64,000 nt of DNA from Crambe crambe (taxonomy: Eukaryota > Porifera > Demospongiae > Poecilosclerida > Crambeidae), in the NCBI GenBank assembly GCA_963924555.1, contig OZ004581.1:6487338-6551337 (forward strand). Reading direction: 5' to 3'. The translations under genes were made by a program, and so were the position numbers. Shown here piece by piece: positions 22,261 through 33,273 of this stretch (its first letter is position 1; each line of letters begins with the position of its first letter). The notes beneath the pieces were generated by a model. The model was not told the DNA's origin, did no database searches, and worked only from the letters and a program-made list of their open reading frames with translations.

Positions 22261-24598
22261 AATGCGTAAATGGTAAAATGCCTCCCATTTCATTTGAAAC
22301 TGGAGGTGGTCTCAGAGATAATGCACTTAATTCTAGTGGTAAACTAGATGGTATCCCACAGTGTAGACTTTTATCTTTTCTCTATAATTATTTTCACAGG
22401 TCCCAGGGTCTGTGGCATGTGCACTTCTAGTGTAACTGTGCCATGCAGGGTCTGTGGCATGTGCACTTCGGCTGGAAGAGATTATAGCCTGGATTTCACA
22501 ACAACATCTATGCAATCGAACTTTATTTCATACAATGGTAGTCACTTCCAATTGTGACTGTAATATCTCACTTGTGAACTTCGATTCAGTATAAAGTGCT
22601 CCTCCATTTTTATAGTAATGCTAATGAACAATAGTGAGTTTACTGAATTTTCAAATTCCAGTAAAAATACTGGTCTAAATTTCAGCAAATTTTTCAGTAT
22701 TGAAAATTCCAGTTGAATTTTTGATAAAAAATACTGAATACTGATCTAAATTTCAGAAAATACTGATCTATTTTTTGAGTAAGAATACTGATGATTTAGT
22801 GATGAATCAGATACGAGATTTTGCACTAGCAACATCTCTGGTGATCCTGAATTCAAAGCACCAGCAGTAAGAAATCTTTTGTTCAAATGATAACCTTTCA
22901 GCGTGAAGGCAAAATATTGCCCATTGCATGTTTGTCTGTGTCAGTCATGGAATTCACACCCATATAATTGAACTTTAATAGAAAGCAGTTGAACTAGTCA
23001 CTTCTAATTGTGACAGTAGTATCTCATTAGGAGAAAGGTAAAAAAAGTGACTGCTTTTTCAATGCTGTAGCTATAGGATCATGGTGCTGGATGAAGGACA
23101 TGTCGTGGAGTTTTCTCCACCCACTGATTTGCTGGCAGACAAAAGTTCTAGATTTTTTCCATTACTAAAGATGCAGAATTGATTTGATAAAAATTAATAA
23201 AAAATAGCCAATAATTATTTTTATAGCTAACTATTATGCACAATGTTCCATGCTATAGCTACCATCATTTTGAAGTGTGAATGTGGGTGGTGGTGTTCAA
23301 ATTGAAATTGCTAGAAGAAGGAAAAATCACAAGGCAGTAACCACCAGTGCAGCATATATAGTTAGCTCTATAAAATGTATTTAGTGTGTTCATTATTTGA
23401 TGTAATTAAGGAGTATTGATTGATATTAAGGAGTAATTGTTTGACATTAAGGGTGGCCAAATGTACATAGTATAGTATAATCACTAATTAATTTACCACA
23501 AACACTACCGCGCTAAAATAACAGATAGTAAACACAATAGCAGCTGCTGCTTTTGCACATATAAAATCCATGCTAGCATGAATAACGAACAGATCACTGC
23601 AACTGATGAAATAGGGAATGGGCCAATATGCATAATTATTATATAGAGCAACTTCTAAAAAGTTACATTTTGCTTTAGTTTATAGCCAGTACAGGAACAC
23701 AATTCTGTGGATAAATTAAGAAGTAAAAATGTGAATTGACATCGTAATTTTTAAAGGAATAAGTATCAGCTATTAATTCGTCATTGAGATGCAACGCAGT
23801 TACCTTGAAATTGGTTGTAACATCAGTCATTATGATTGGTCCTCCATTTTTTAATTTTTTTTTTTGCAGTATTATTCTGATACTTAGCTAATAACTTGGT
23901 GCAAGTTAGAAATTTCTATCATGAATAATGATTATAATATATACGTAGTTTTGAAATTAATTTTGCTTGGCAACCATGTGAGGCGTAGTGTACTGCCATC
24001 CTGAGTAGGAATTTAGATGAGTAGTGGGTGGAGATATGTATAGCTATTACAGATCAAGCAGACCAGTGGCTACTATTCCCAGTTTGCAGGTTATTGACGA
24101 TCATTCTTTTCTAGGCATTCTTAACACAAATACTGTGCACAGAAACCGCATTATACGTAGTCAACACAACCTCCACTGACAACCTCTTGTTCTTTAAGAA
24201 TCAGTAATGTCCAATGAGGGCCTCTGTAGCATGTTTTTTTGTTGTTAATGTTGTTGTTGTTATTGTTGTTATTATTGTTGTTGTTGTTTTATTCCTTGCC
24301 ATGCATTTTCATTTTCAGGCTGTGCAGTAGTTCCTTACAAATTTAAAGTACATATGTAGCTACAAGAGTTCCTCAGATTATTATTATCCAGACCTCTTGG
24401 TACCAATAATTATTATAGAGAATTATATATTAATGTACGATTGAGATAGCTAATCAAGATAATCAATAATCGGGATAATCAGATAATTATTGGATATTAC
24501 AAGAATAAATTCAAATGTCTTCTTTCTATATCTATGTAGCTACATATCTATCCATAGCGGTTCTAAAGTTCTGTTCTTTGATTCTTTGTTAATGGCTT
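22261..24598. other. Intergenic with small repeats
   Basis: Contains a short tandem duplication (cagggtctgtggcatgtgcacttc at about 22402 and 22446), an AT-rich stretch repeating aaatttcag and aatactga (22650-22790), and a (GTT/ATT)n microsatellite (24240-24290). Nothing protein-like was found. Confidence 0.5.
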
Positions 24599-26359
24599 TT
24601 AATAATCAAAATAGTCCCAATAATTAGCTCCTGGGTACCAGCTCGTACCACTGCTACCACCACTGCATGCATCACCACCACCACTACTGCTTTGTGCTTC
24701 TTTATTCTGCTTAACAATAGCGTCCTGCATAGCAGGGATGAGAGCCCTGGTGAAAGCAATCTTGAGCAGTTCCTCTGACGTAGCAATATCAGGATACTGA
24801 TTCAAAGCCCACTTCAAGTAGACCATGAACTCTTCCCAGTCGATACCTCCGTCACTATCCATATCCAGGGCTTTGAGACCTTTCTTGGAATCTTCACACT
24901 CGTAACAGCCAAAGTATGGGGCCATGAAGCCATTGTAGAAGGAGTAGAACTCGAGGCGATTATCTCCGCACCTTCCTTCGCTGATGTCCCACATGTCCCA
25001 CGTTTCTCGCACCTCTTCGATCAACAGCTTGTGAGCTTCGGATTTCACCTTGACCTTTTCGATAACCTCATTCATTTTAGGGGTGAGTTTTCCTCCAGCG
25101 CTATCAAAGAGAACAGCCAGCCCCACTGGAGTCATGTACTCTTCTTTGTGTCCGCTGGTGAGGTCTTTGAGCATGACTTTCTTCATGTTCTTAGCCATTT
25201 CAAGAGTGAACTGCTCATTCTTATCAAAGAATTTGACAAGTCTTTCCACTATCATTTGTTCAGAGGCAAGTGTAGTGATACGATTTGGAGATTCCTCTCC
25301 ATAGAAATCAGCCAGGCTGAACTCGGACTGCCCTCCCATCCCAGACCCCAAGTCAAACACTGTATCCAGTGCACGCTCACCATAAATGGTCTGTTTAGGA
25401 GGAGGGAGCTTACCAGTAGTGATCTTGGTGATGTTGATTGCAGCCTGGCGCATAGCAATGCAATTGAACTTCTTCAAGACCTTCTTATTTCCGGTGCGAA
25501 TGAGATTCATGACAGTAACGATGGAGCAGGCATGGCCCATACCTGCCCCTTCTTCAGCTACACTGGCCCACACTCCATTGGCACCATTGCTCAGGCATTC
25601 CTGAACAGACGCCTCGCCCAACTCCCACTTCTTGTGAATATGCACCAGAAGGTGGCCAGATTGCCAGTTGTATTTGTCCATGAGCATGCGTATGACCTTG
25701 GTCCATGCTCCCAATTGCTCCGGCAAGAACTTCCCCATCGGTTCTTCAAAAACAATCCCAAAAATACGCTTATGGGGTTTTTTGTTGGAGAGGTATTTGA
25801 CAATATCGAAGACATAGTTGGGATGTCTGATCATTGACACGGCTAAATCACGAAGGTTCACTAGAATCTTGGCATCCCTGAAATGCTTGCGTGTATCCTT
25901 AAACCTCCTCTTCAGTAATTGGCGCATCTCGCGTACATCTTCTTGACAGGTGAAGTTGGCCAGGTCTATTTCGAAGATGGGATTTGGGACGCCATACTGG
26001 ATCATCTTATCCAGTCCCACAGGAAGTTTTTCTGGACTCCCTTTCTCTCTAATTTCAGAGAAAGCAAAGAATTTGCTCATGTCGCCTTCCCTTTCAGAGA
26101 GCTTTGAAACGAATGCATCATCCACTCTTGTCATGTGGGAGAAAGATGCAACAATGATGTGATCATAGCCACATTTCTTGATTTCATCCAAAATGGCCCA
26201 CTTGTTTTCCAAGGTGTGGGCACGGATCTGACCCACTGTGCTCTCTCTCAGGGAGTTGTCCAACACAAACAAATCCAATTCTCGCAGTTTGCGTCTCTTC
26301 TCTGCATGTTTCGACAGCTCTCCTTTAAGAGCAGCATTCAGGTGATCATATTCAGACAT
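24599..26359 (-). CDS. DRE-TIM (HMG-CoA lyase-like) domain protein with C-terminal EF-hand
   Basis: 586 residues in one exon on the - strand. The start is the ATG at 26359 (MSEYDHLNAAL). A TATA box 86-94 bp upstream leaves a short leader, whereas the frame's further upstream Met would fall above the TATA box. Residues ~25-330 look like an HMGL/pyruvate-carboxyltransferase TIM barrel: LDNSLRES (33-40) stands where DRE-TIM enzymes carry their D-x3-R-(D/E) signature, HIH (240-242) matches the metal-binding H-x-H, and EEGAGMGHA (269-277) resembles the following G-x-G motif. Residues 330-480 are a helical, less familiar segment. A canonical EF-hand loop D-M-D-S-D-G-G-I-D-W-E-E is at 499-510. The tail is Ser/Gly-rich, then aromatic (WDYFDY). 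Inferred: a cytosolic, possibly calcium-responsive acyl-CoA or keto-acid lyase/synthase-like enzyme. The substrate cannot be read from the sequence. There is no obvious mitochondrial presequence. Confidence 0.8.
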   Translation of the reverse strand: MSEYDHLNAALKGELSKHAEKRRKLRELDLFVLDNSLRESTVGQIRAHTLENKWAILDEIKKCGYDHIIVASFSHMTRVDDAFVSKLSEREGDMSKFFAFSEIREKGSPEKLPVGLDKMIQYGVPNPIFEIDLANFTCQEDVREMRQLLKRRFKDTRKHFRDAKILVNLRDLAVSMIRHPNYVFDIVKYLSNKKPHKRIFGIVFEEPMGKFLPEQLGAWTKVIRMLMDKYNWQSGHLLVHIHKKWELGEASVQECLSNGANGVWASVAEEGAGMGHACSIVTVMNLIRTGNKKVLKKFNCIAMRQAAINITKITTGKLPPPKQTIYGERALDTVFDLGSGMGGQSEFSLADFYGEESPNRITTLASEQMIVERLVKFFDKNEQFTLEMAKNMKKVMLKDLTSGHKEEYMTPVGLAVLFDSAGGKLTPKMNEVIEKVKVKSEAHKLLIEEVRETWDMWDISEGRCGDNRLEFYSFYNGFMAPYFGCYECEDSKKGLKALDMDSDGGIDWEEFMVYLKWALNQYPDIATSEELLKIAFTRALIPAMQDAIVKQNKEAQSSSGGGDACSGGSSGTSWYPGANYWDYFDY

Positions 26360-26444
26360 TGTAAGTGTTAGCCTGCAGGAGTTTCTTGTAAAGATAATTG
26401 CAGAAGAGATCTGAGCTGAAGTGTCAAATTGCAATAAATTGCCT

Positions 26445-26453
26445 GCTTTTATA
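26445..26453 (-). promoter_or_regulatory. TATA box of the EF-hand/DRE-TIM gene
   Basis: On the - strand the sequence is TATAAAAGC, 86-94 bp before the chosen ATG. It supports transcription starting near 26418 and therefore the MSEYDH start. Confidence 0.6.
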
Positions 26454-26462
26454 CTCAAAATC

Positions 26463-26542
26463 ATGCATATCCTGCCAATATTAGCTGTGGTGATTATGAT
26501 AGCTTTTATGCACATCCTGCCAATTAGCTAGCTGTGGTAATA
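26463..26542. repeat. Short tandem duplication upstream of the EF-hand gene
   Basis: gcatatcctgccaatattagctgtgg and gcacatcctgccaattagctagctgtgg stand about 47 bp apart. The copies differ by an extra AGCT unit, one more instance of the tetramer indels seen elsewhere. Confidence 0.6.
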
Positions 26543-27318
26543 ATATGAATCTAAGCTAATTATTGGTCCACCTTGACCACCAATAATATAGCTAGATCAA
26601 AGTCCTGTTGGAGCCCACAAGTAGTCTCAGGCATGCATGAATACGTACATTATTTCTTCTGAAAAGTGATTTATAGCTGATAGTATTATTACTCACAGCA
26701 TCCTCTATCTATGCATGAAACTTAAAGTGTCATGGTGCAACAGTCAAATCGCCAACGTACCGGAAGTCCGTAGGGTGCAATACAAATTTATTTTTCACAG
26801 GAAGTGATCATAAAGCGCCCCAGAAATTATCTGCAAAATTTTGGACTTTTTAGCAAGGTTCTAGTGCTGTATTCTTGAAGTATAACGACTTTTTTCTCCA
26901 TTTAATATGATTTTTGATCATTCCTTTCTTTATTGCAATAAATCCCAAAACATACTTTCTTTAGGTTTAGCAAATATTTAGCTCTACTCTCGGTACCTCG
27001 CTTTTAAGTACCCGCATAAAACTTGTCAGGAAATTTTTTCTGACAACATGCCGTCACATCAGAACAGAGTTCATAGTACATGTATGCAGCTGCTTCCTAC
27101 ATAGCAAATTTGCAGCTGTTCCCACTTACCACAACAGACATAACGAACCGCAAAGTGAGGTAGTGTTTTACCACATCGTTGCAGGTTAATTACTCATGCA
27201 TGCAGTTACAATAATTATAATCAAAGTGTAGAACACTGTAGATAGCTATTTGCTAAAGGTGTATTAGTTATGAGGAAGGAAGTAGCATTGAGTTGATACA
27301 AAATATATTATACAGATC
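26543..27318. other. Intergenic between two divergent genes
   Basis: AT-rich, no coding frame. No clear TATA box was found for the 27319 ORF and no terminal inverted repeat was recognised, so the left end of that possible element is unknown. Confidence 0.4.
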
Positions 27319-29217
27319 ATGTCAACAGCCACAGATTGTGCATTGTGTAATACCCCCCATGACCATATATCTCGTGTGAAAACATGGAAGAACATCAAGG
27401 CATGTGAGTTTGTAGCTGAGAAGGGCATCACGGGGGACAACCACATATGCCGGCCATGCAGAGATGATGTCGGACGAGTTCTCACCAATTCCACCTATCA
27501 TCCTAGGTGGGAAAAACAAAGGATTAATAATGAATGCTGTATTAGGTGTTGTACAAACGATGTATTTGCTTCTAGCAACATGGCTGATGCAAATAGAATG
27601 AGCTTAGCAGTAGAGGAATGTGGCTTAAAAAGCAAATTGAGTGTTCTTCCCATTCCAACCCCCCTTTGTAAACATCATTACCATCAACTTTACAAAAATA
27701 TACAAGTACAACCAAACACCAACTGTCCCACCTGTAACACCTCTCTCAAGAATATGAAATCCAGACTTTCCCCAAACCCAGCAATTATCGAACAGCATTT
27801 ACTAACAACTACTGGTTTTGATGGTCACATATCTGACACAGATAGGGTTTGTTTCACTTGTTATAAATCCCAATTAACCATCATTAAGGGCGACAACAAA
27901 GCAAGCCTAGACAGCGAGCTTCAATCACTACTTGAAAAAGTTAGGTACAGAATACATACCATCTCTCCCACATCACTACAACAAGTGACCAACTTGGCCA
28001 TGGACAAAACTATACTTTACGTTGGACAGGAACTATTGCACAGAAAAGCAATGCTATTACCGACAGTACACCAACTTTTCCAAAAATACTGTAGTGAACT
28101 ATTGGTGAAAAGTGGCTTAGTGGGTGAAAGTATACACATGACAGCTATGTGGGTATTTTGTAACCTGCTAAGTGAGCTGGAGCATCATCTCAAATACTTC
28201 TGCAGTATCAGAAAGTACGGCACCTTACTTTATAGGCAAACCTCTGACCTCGCACCAATGTTACAGCAAACCCTATGGAAGCTTGGTCAGAGTAAACCCG
28301 CACCTGTTGAGGATCCAGAAAATCCAGTGATATCAAGTGCTAATGAATCAAGTAGTGAAGTACTTGATCACTTGAATGATTTGGTTCATGATCAGTGTCA
28401 AAAATTTATAGCAAAAAGTTTATATTTTTTAAGTAAATATGAAAAGCTAGATATCCACTCTATCATTGATCAGCTCAATCCAGAACTGTGGAAAGCTATC
28501 TGTGCTTTAACCAGATCCACAAGAGATAGAATCGGTACATCTAAAAATGAATCCAACACTAAAACAGTAAGAAATTTTTTTTTGCTTTGTGCAATCCTTT
28601 TCAGCACAGATGATCGTTGTTCTCTACCTATGCATACACTGATTACTGATGTTGTGGAGAGCCATGGGGGATCAGCTCACTTAATAAAAATCTTAAACAG
28701 ACTAGGCTTATGTGCCTCAAAAGACACCTTATCCAGATTCAGACAAACTAAAATAGAGAATTTGGGTCTTCCTTGTACTGATCAATTCAGTTCCAGTTCC
28801 TTTATCATAGTATCAGCAGACAACATCGATTTTTTACATAAATTTTCCCAAATATGCAACAATCATAAAAGCAGCTGGCATGGAACCACTGTACAACTGG
28901 TACAACCCCTGCCTGGACTTGAACTCTTACCTGCTCAATCTCACACACAGTTGCAACTAGCTGCAAATCCATCAGTGATACCAACACTTGAACTCCGACC
29001 CACAGCTGCAAGTCCAGCACCCGTCACACCAACACTCAGCCCAACATCAGTCATGCCAACACTCGAACTCCAACCCATGGCCACCAGTCCAATGTCAGTC
29101 ACACCAACACTCCAACTCCAACCCATGGCCACCAGTCCAATGTCAGTCACACCAACACTCCAACTCCAACCCATGGCCAACAGTCCAACGTCAGTCACAC
29201 CAACACTCCAACTCTAA
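27319..29217 (+). CDS. Zinc-cluster, transposase-like protein, N-terminal part
   Basis: 632 residues, ending at a TAA within a coding minisatellite; the same frame continues as 29221-30243. The N-terminus has several C-x2-C pairs (C7/C10 with C44/C47, then CxxC pairs in NNECCIRCC, NCPTC and VCFTC), typical of a zinc-binding head. Residues ~370-520 are helical, and a block SADNIDFLHKF followed by SSWHGTTVQ is present. From memory, this block and the GDQ and PGDWH blocks downstream recur in large uncharacterised protein families of sponges, cnidarians and other invertebrates that look transposase-derived (DUF6589/KDZ-like). This was not verified. The C-terminus is a 16-residue repeat rich in Pro, Thr, Ser and Gln. 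It could be a domesticated gene or part of a DNA transposon. No terminal repeats were found. Confidence 0.6.
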   Translation: MSTATDCALCNTPHDHISRVKTWKNIKACEFVAEKGITGDNHICRPCRDDVGRVLTNSTYHPRWEKQRINNECCIRCCTNDVFASSNMADANRMSLAVEECGLKSKLSVLPIPTPLCKHHYHQLYKNIQVQPNTNCPTCNTSLKNMKSRLSPNPAIIEQHLLTTTGFDGHISDTDRVCFTCYKSQLTIIKGDNKASLDSELQSLLEKVRYRIHTISPTSLQQVTNLAMDKTILYVGQELLHRKAMLLPTVHQLFQKYCSELLVKSGLVGESIHMTAMWVFCNLLSELEHHLKYFCSIRKYGTLLYRQTSDLAPMLQQTLWKLGQSKPAPVEDPENPVISSANESSSEVLDHLNDLVHDQCQKFIAKSLYFLSKYEKLDIHSIIDQLNPELWKAICALTRSTRDRIGTSKNESNTKTVRNFFLLCAILFSTDDRCSLPMHTLITDVVESHGGSAHLIKILNRLGLCASKDTLSRFRQTKIENLGLPCTDQFSSSSFIIVSADNIDFLHKFSQICNNHKSSWHGTTVQLVQPLPGLELLPAQSHTQLQLAANPSVIPTLELRPTAASPAPVTPTLSPTSVMPTLELQPMATSPMSVTPTLQLQPMATSPMSVTPTLQLQPMANSPTSVTPTLQL

Positions 29218-29262
29218 CCCATGGCCACCAGTCCAACGTCAGTCACACCAACACTCCAACAG
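28979..29262 (+). repeat. 48-bp coding minisatellite
   Basis: About six in-frame units of 48 bp encode variants of PTLQLQPMATSPMSVT. Three central units are nearly identical at the DNA level, and the outer ones are degenerate or shortened. In one unit near the 3' end the CAA of the QL-Q-P phrase is TAA, which separates the two long frames. The array joins the zinc-cluster half to the GDQ/PGDWH half. Confidence 0.85.
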
Positions 29263-30243
29263 CCTGTTCCAGTTTCAGTCCCATCATTGCTCCAAATCAG
29301 TCCAGTATCACCTACCTCAAATACAGCAGATATCTTGTCACGAAAAAGACCAGAGAGAGGATCACCAATGCTTTCTCCGACATACCTCATACGATCACCA
29401 GCAGCAAAAGCATGGTGCAGAGGACGTACTGGAGTAGAGAGAAGGAAAGAATACATCAATCATGGTACAAAAAATTTGGTACCAATGCTTTCAGCACCTA
29501 CTACCCAGCAACTTTCACCCATCAATACCAAGTCACTAGTTGACTTTGCAACAAGTCAGACAGAGATTGATACTGTAGTGGAAATTCAAGAAGAAATGTT
29601 TAGCTACATGTTACAAAAAATGGCTGTTAATGATACGGCTGACCCCAGTTCAAGACAAGTATTTATTAACATTCAAACCTATTTTGACTTGAAAAGGGTG
29701 ACACATACCAAAAAGTCTGAGGTAACATATCTGGAAGTCATTGACGCACAGTCTGATAACAAAGATACTATCATTGAACTCCTGCATGATCTCTACACAA
29801 AGTTCATTCTGAACAAAAAAAAGGAATATCTAGTACTCACGGGGGATCAAAAGCTGTATGAGATCTTCCAAGCTCTAAAAAGTGAATATGGAAAAGAGCT
29901 TGATTGGGCAATTCCAATGCCTGGAGATTGGCATATGCTTATGAACTTTCAAAAAGCTCTCATGAAACCATATTTCGATGCAGGTGTCAAGGATCTAGCT
30001 AAAGCTGCAGGATACCCTGTTGCGTCCATTCAAGTCTGTGGGCAATTTAAAAGGACCCATTGTTTTCTCTTGGAGGTATGGGAGGCTCTCTATAGGGCTA
30101 TGATTACAGTTTTCTTGGAGAAGCAGTCAGAAGTTCACACCCACCCTCTTACCCTACAGGCCTGCTACGTAACCTATCTATGCAATCCAAGGGAAGGAAA
30201 AAGGGTCTGCATCAACGACTTGTGTCTCACGTCAAGATTTTGA
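29221..30243 (+). CDS. Transposase-like protein, C-terminal part (same frame as 27319-29217)
   Basis: 340 residues from the Met after the TAA. It is in phase with the upstream frame, so reading across gives one frame of 974 codons. Conserved-looking blocks are LTGDQKLYEIFQ and PMPGDWHMLMNFQKALMKPY, followed by DLAKAAGY and FKRTHCFLLEVWEALYR. The acidic residues in GDQ and PGDWH are plausible RNase-H-fold catalytic positions, but this is inference. The frame stops at 30243 after a short basic stretch; relatives remembered from other animals appear longer, so the 3' end may be truncated or continue after an unseen splice. A free start at 29221 is unlikely biologically. Confidence 0.55.
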   Translation: MATSPTSVTPTLQQPVPVSVPSLLQISPVSPTSNTADILSRKRPERGSPMLSPTYLIRSPAAKAWCRGRTGVERRKEYINHGTKNLVPMLSAPTTQQLSPINTKSLVDFATSQTEIDTVVEIQEEMFSYMLQKMAVNDTADPSSRQVFINIQTYFDLKRVTHTKKSEVTYLEVIDAQSDNKDTIIELLHDLYTKFILNKKKEYLVLTGDQKLYEIFQALKSEYGKELDWAIPMPGDWHMLMNFQKALMKPYFDAGVKDLAKAAGYPVASIQVCGQFKRTHCFLLEVWEALYRAMITVFLEKQSEVHTHPLTLQACYVTYLCNPREGKRVCINDLCLTSRF

Positions 30244-30333
30244 CGCCATCAATCAGATCGCTTGATGCATTTTTGTGACGTACACGTGACGTATAATAAT
30301 GAACGCGCGAATTTAACTTAGCCCGCCTTTTCT

Positions 30334-30591
30334 ATGACACCACATACTCAGAGAGAGTATTGTATCGGCTGCGGTGAGCTCACGCAGAAGGGATCTAGAA
30401 GACTCATATCTGACTCCACAGACATTCTTTCTTTGTGGAAGAAGAAAATTGGAAGAGACAAGGGCCAAGAAGAGGATAGATTTATGTGTAGAAAATGCTT
30501 TAATAGCTATGTCAAAGTTAAGAAAGAACTAGAGGTATCTAGTCAAAGTTTTAATAGCTATCTAGTAGCAACTTCACTACACAGAATTTGA
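30334..30591 (+). CDS. Short zinc-finger head of a related gene (fragment or first exon)
   Basis: 85 residues. Y-C-I-G-C-G at residues 9-14 and F-M-C-R-K-C further on form a CxxC ... CxxC pair spaced like that at the start of the 27319 protein. It is therefore a second zinc-cluster N-terminus about 90 bp after the first gene's stop. A possible donor (gag|gtatct) at 30535 would make 30334-30534 a first exon, but no following exon was found. Its flank has CRE-like tgacgt words (30279-30293). It may equally be a truncated copy. Confidence 0.4.
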   Translation: MTPHTQREYCIGCGELTQKGSRRLISDSTDILSLWKKKIGRDKGQEEDRFMCRKCFNSYVKVKKELEVSSQSFNSYLVATSLHRI

Positions 30592-32424
30592 GCAAGGCTC
30601 TTGATTATTATGTGCGCAAAATTATGATTATACCGCGCACGCGATAATCTTGTTGTAAATTAACGTTCCTGCTTTTTCCTTCCCTTGGGTTGGTAAGGGT
30701 CGCCACTACGCCAGATTATGTATTATTAAGACCAGTGTTAATGATATTCATGAACCGCTCGTACAGCTATTCAGCTGAGCAGCTGCAGACTTAGTGCTTG
30801 TACTTATGATGGTTTTGTGGCTAGAAAAATGGACATTTTTTGACATTGATAATAACTACAGCTCGCCTACATGGTTTTGAGGAAAAATCCTGACCAGAAA
30901 CACTAGCCCAATAGAGTGAACTGACCAACAATTTATATATGACCTAGCTAATAATCTATAAGTGTAACTATACTTATAGCTATAGCTAGCTATATTACTA
31001 GTTATGTGCTTGTAGCACAGAAGGGCGAGTGCACCAGATGAGCTTTATAGACCATCCCAAACTGACCTAAACACAAAGAAACACAACAACAGCACAACAA
31101 CAACAACAACAATAACAACAACAACAACAAACATGTATTTATAGGAAAATCATAATAATTATTGATAGCTACAAATCCATCTTATTACTTTGCTTAATTC
31201 TTTTCAACATAATTTACCTCTGCCTAGCTACACACACACTCTTAGCATAAACAAACAAACAAACAAATAATAATGTAGTAGGTCTGATTGCAGCTAAAGT
31301 GACAGTGCCGCACTAGGCTAAAACACTTAACTAGCTATATATATCATTGTGTCAGAATCCCCTTTTTTATACAGTGCAGGTCAAAAGGCATAAAAAAAAA
31401 ACCATAATTATGTGTGTGCTAAGCCCTGGATGTACCATTATTCCAGCATTGCATCAAAAAGATGATTTATACATTGAGTATAGGGAGCTGTGTGTACGGT
31501 TCGAAAAAGTTCATGAACAATAGAGCTATCACTAAACTCTCCTAATTTTACCACATCAACATTACCAAACTACTACTTCGATCACTCCCCATAAGGGAGA
31601 AGTTTGGTAATGTGGTTGATTAGATATGACATGGTGATAGGTAAACTCTTTTGTTCACAAATTTTAAAACTGGGCCTGCATAGCCTCTGTTTTATTTAGA
31701 ATAAGAACTTTAAATTTAGTTCGTCAGTATGAGAAACTTATTAGCTATACTTGGTCAGTCTGTGGCACATGTGGCTAATTTTGGTTGTCATGGGTCCATG
31801 CATAATGCAAACATGTCTGAATGCCAATGGATTTCTATTATAGAGTTGTGTATACTCTTATCAAAACAATAGACCACTTCAAATGACCACAAATCTCCAA
31901 TGGGTGCATGCTGCATGAATACAGACAGTAGACCACTTCAACAGACCACAAATCTCCAATGGGTGCATGCTGCATGAATACAGAGGATTGCAGGTCAAGA
32001 GGCCACCAGCTGAACAATGGCTATAGTCAATAAGCAAAATCTTCTCCCTCAACCAACCTGCAATCCTCTGTATCTAGCTATAGCTGCTACTATGATAACA
32101 TTCCCACTCTGACGATCAGCTAAACAAGACATAATAATTATGGGCATTCACTATATTCATATGGCCCGTGACAACCAAAATTACACTACCTCAGTAACCT
32201 CACCCAATTTGTACGTGTATATGGTATTACAGTTGAAGAAAATTTCGATCTCATGCACTGTAAAATGAAACTGAAAGTGTGTACAATACACACATTAAAA
32301 ACAAAACAGTGTGTGCAGGGACTAAATGGTGTGCAGTAAACACATTTTTACAGTGTACATTACTGCATGTATATTTTTTTGTGTAACTACACTTTCTGAT
32401 CAGGATAAAGATTGAATACTATAG
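30592..32424. other. Intergenic with microsatellites and a hairpin
   Basis: Contains (CAA/AACA)n at 31080-31132, (CAAA)n near 31248-31268, and a 60-bp tandem duplication at 31865-31985 (ccacaaatctccaatgggtg twice). It also has a hairpin built on tacagaggattgcaggt and acctgcaatcctctgta (31975-32075). An inverted pair ttaccacatcaacattacca / gtttggtaatgtggttga lies near 31550-31620. No gene is seen. Confidence 0.5.
32258..32362. mobile_element. CACTGTAAAA MITE, copy 1
   Basis: gcactgtaaaatgaaa at the left and catttttacagtg at the right are inverted ends around a gtgtgtgcag-containing core. Relatives occur at 45495-45668, 53006-53111 and 58236-58341. Non-coding. Confidence 0.6.
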
Positions 32425-32695
32425 CTATTGTATGCGGGTCAGAGTAGAAATGGAACCTGAGCTGTCTCAAAAACAGTTTATGTTTTACTATAAAGGGTGT
32501 GGCTAATATTCCATTTCTACTTTGACCCATAATATATTCAGAGGTTTGTACTATTCATGGTATGTATTCTTTAGCTACGATGGTATTCTTTACACAGAGG
32601 ATTCTGGATTCAGTTTGTATATTTGCACCATCGAGAACACTCAACAGAAACTGTTTAAAAGCATACTGCATGCTGCTTCACAGATGATAATAATG
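32425..32695 (+). repeat. Dispersed repeat R2, copy 2
   Basis: Homologous to 14080-14321 along its whole length (gtatgcgggtcagagtagaa to gctgcttcacagat). It carries extra short insertions, including CATG near 32668 and an agctacgatg-type insertion near 32573. Confidence 0.75.
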
Positions 32696-33273
32696 TTCAG
32701 AAGGAGCCTTAGCATGCAAATTTGCTTGGGGTGTGTTTGGGAGAGCCTCAGGTGGTCAGTTTATCAGCTATAGTGTGGCATGGCACTGTAAGAGTTGAGA
32801 AGGTCGGGTCCCAAAGAACACTGCTTTGATAAGTGTACACCTGCACAAAAAAAATAACAACAATTTGGAGATAATAAGTTCATCTAGCCACCTGTTCCTA
32901 TGGGAATAATGTAGATCATCATGCTGATTAGAAAGGCTGAACTAAGTAGCTATAGCTAGCTAATTCATGCATGGTGCATGACTTAATAGTGCATAGAAAT
33001 ATTGATTAGAATGTCAGGAAGGTCATTGTGTTCACATTATTATGTTTAATAATTATGCATCACTAGCACCCCACATGCTGACAAATGTGCTGATCAATAA
33101 TCATGGAAGCAGGAAATTTTCATTATATAATAATTCTTATTTTTTATTGTTACTTTTAATTTTTACACAAGGTAATTAATTTTCATGTAATTAATTTTCA
33201 TTGTTGAACATGACCACGAAAATAAATTAACATCGAAGAAAATTATGGTATTCTATAATTATTTCCAGAATCA

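Noticed and set aside
22025-22288. 87-residue frame in the 21.8-22.3 kb fold-back
   Set aside because: It falls in the inverted arms and has no protein-like features.
25031-25837. 268-residue + strand frame inside the EF-hand gene
   Set aside because: It is the antisense shadow of a well-supported coding exon and has no domain of its own.
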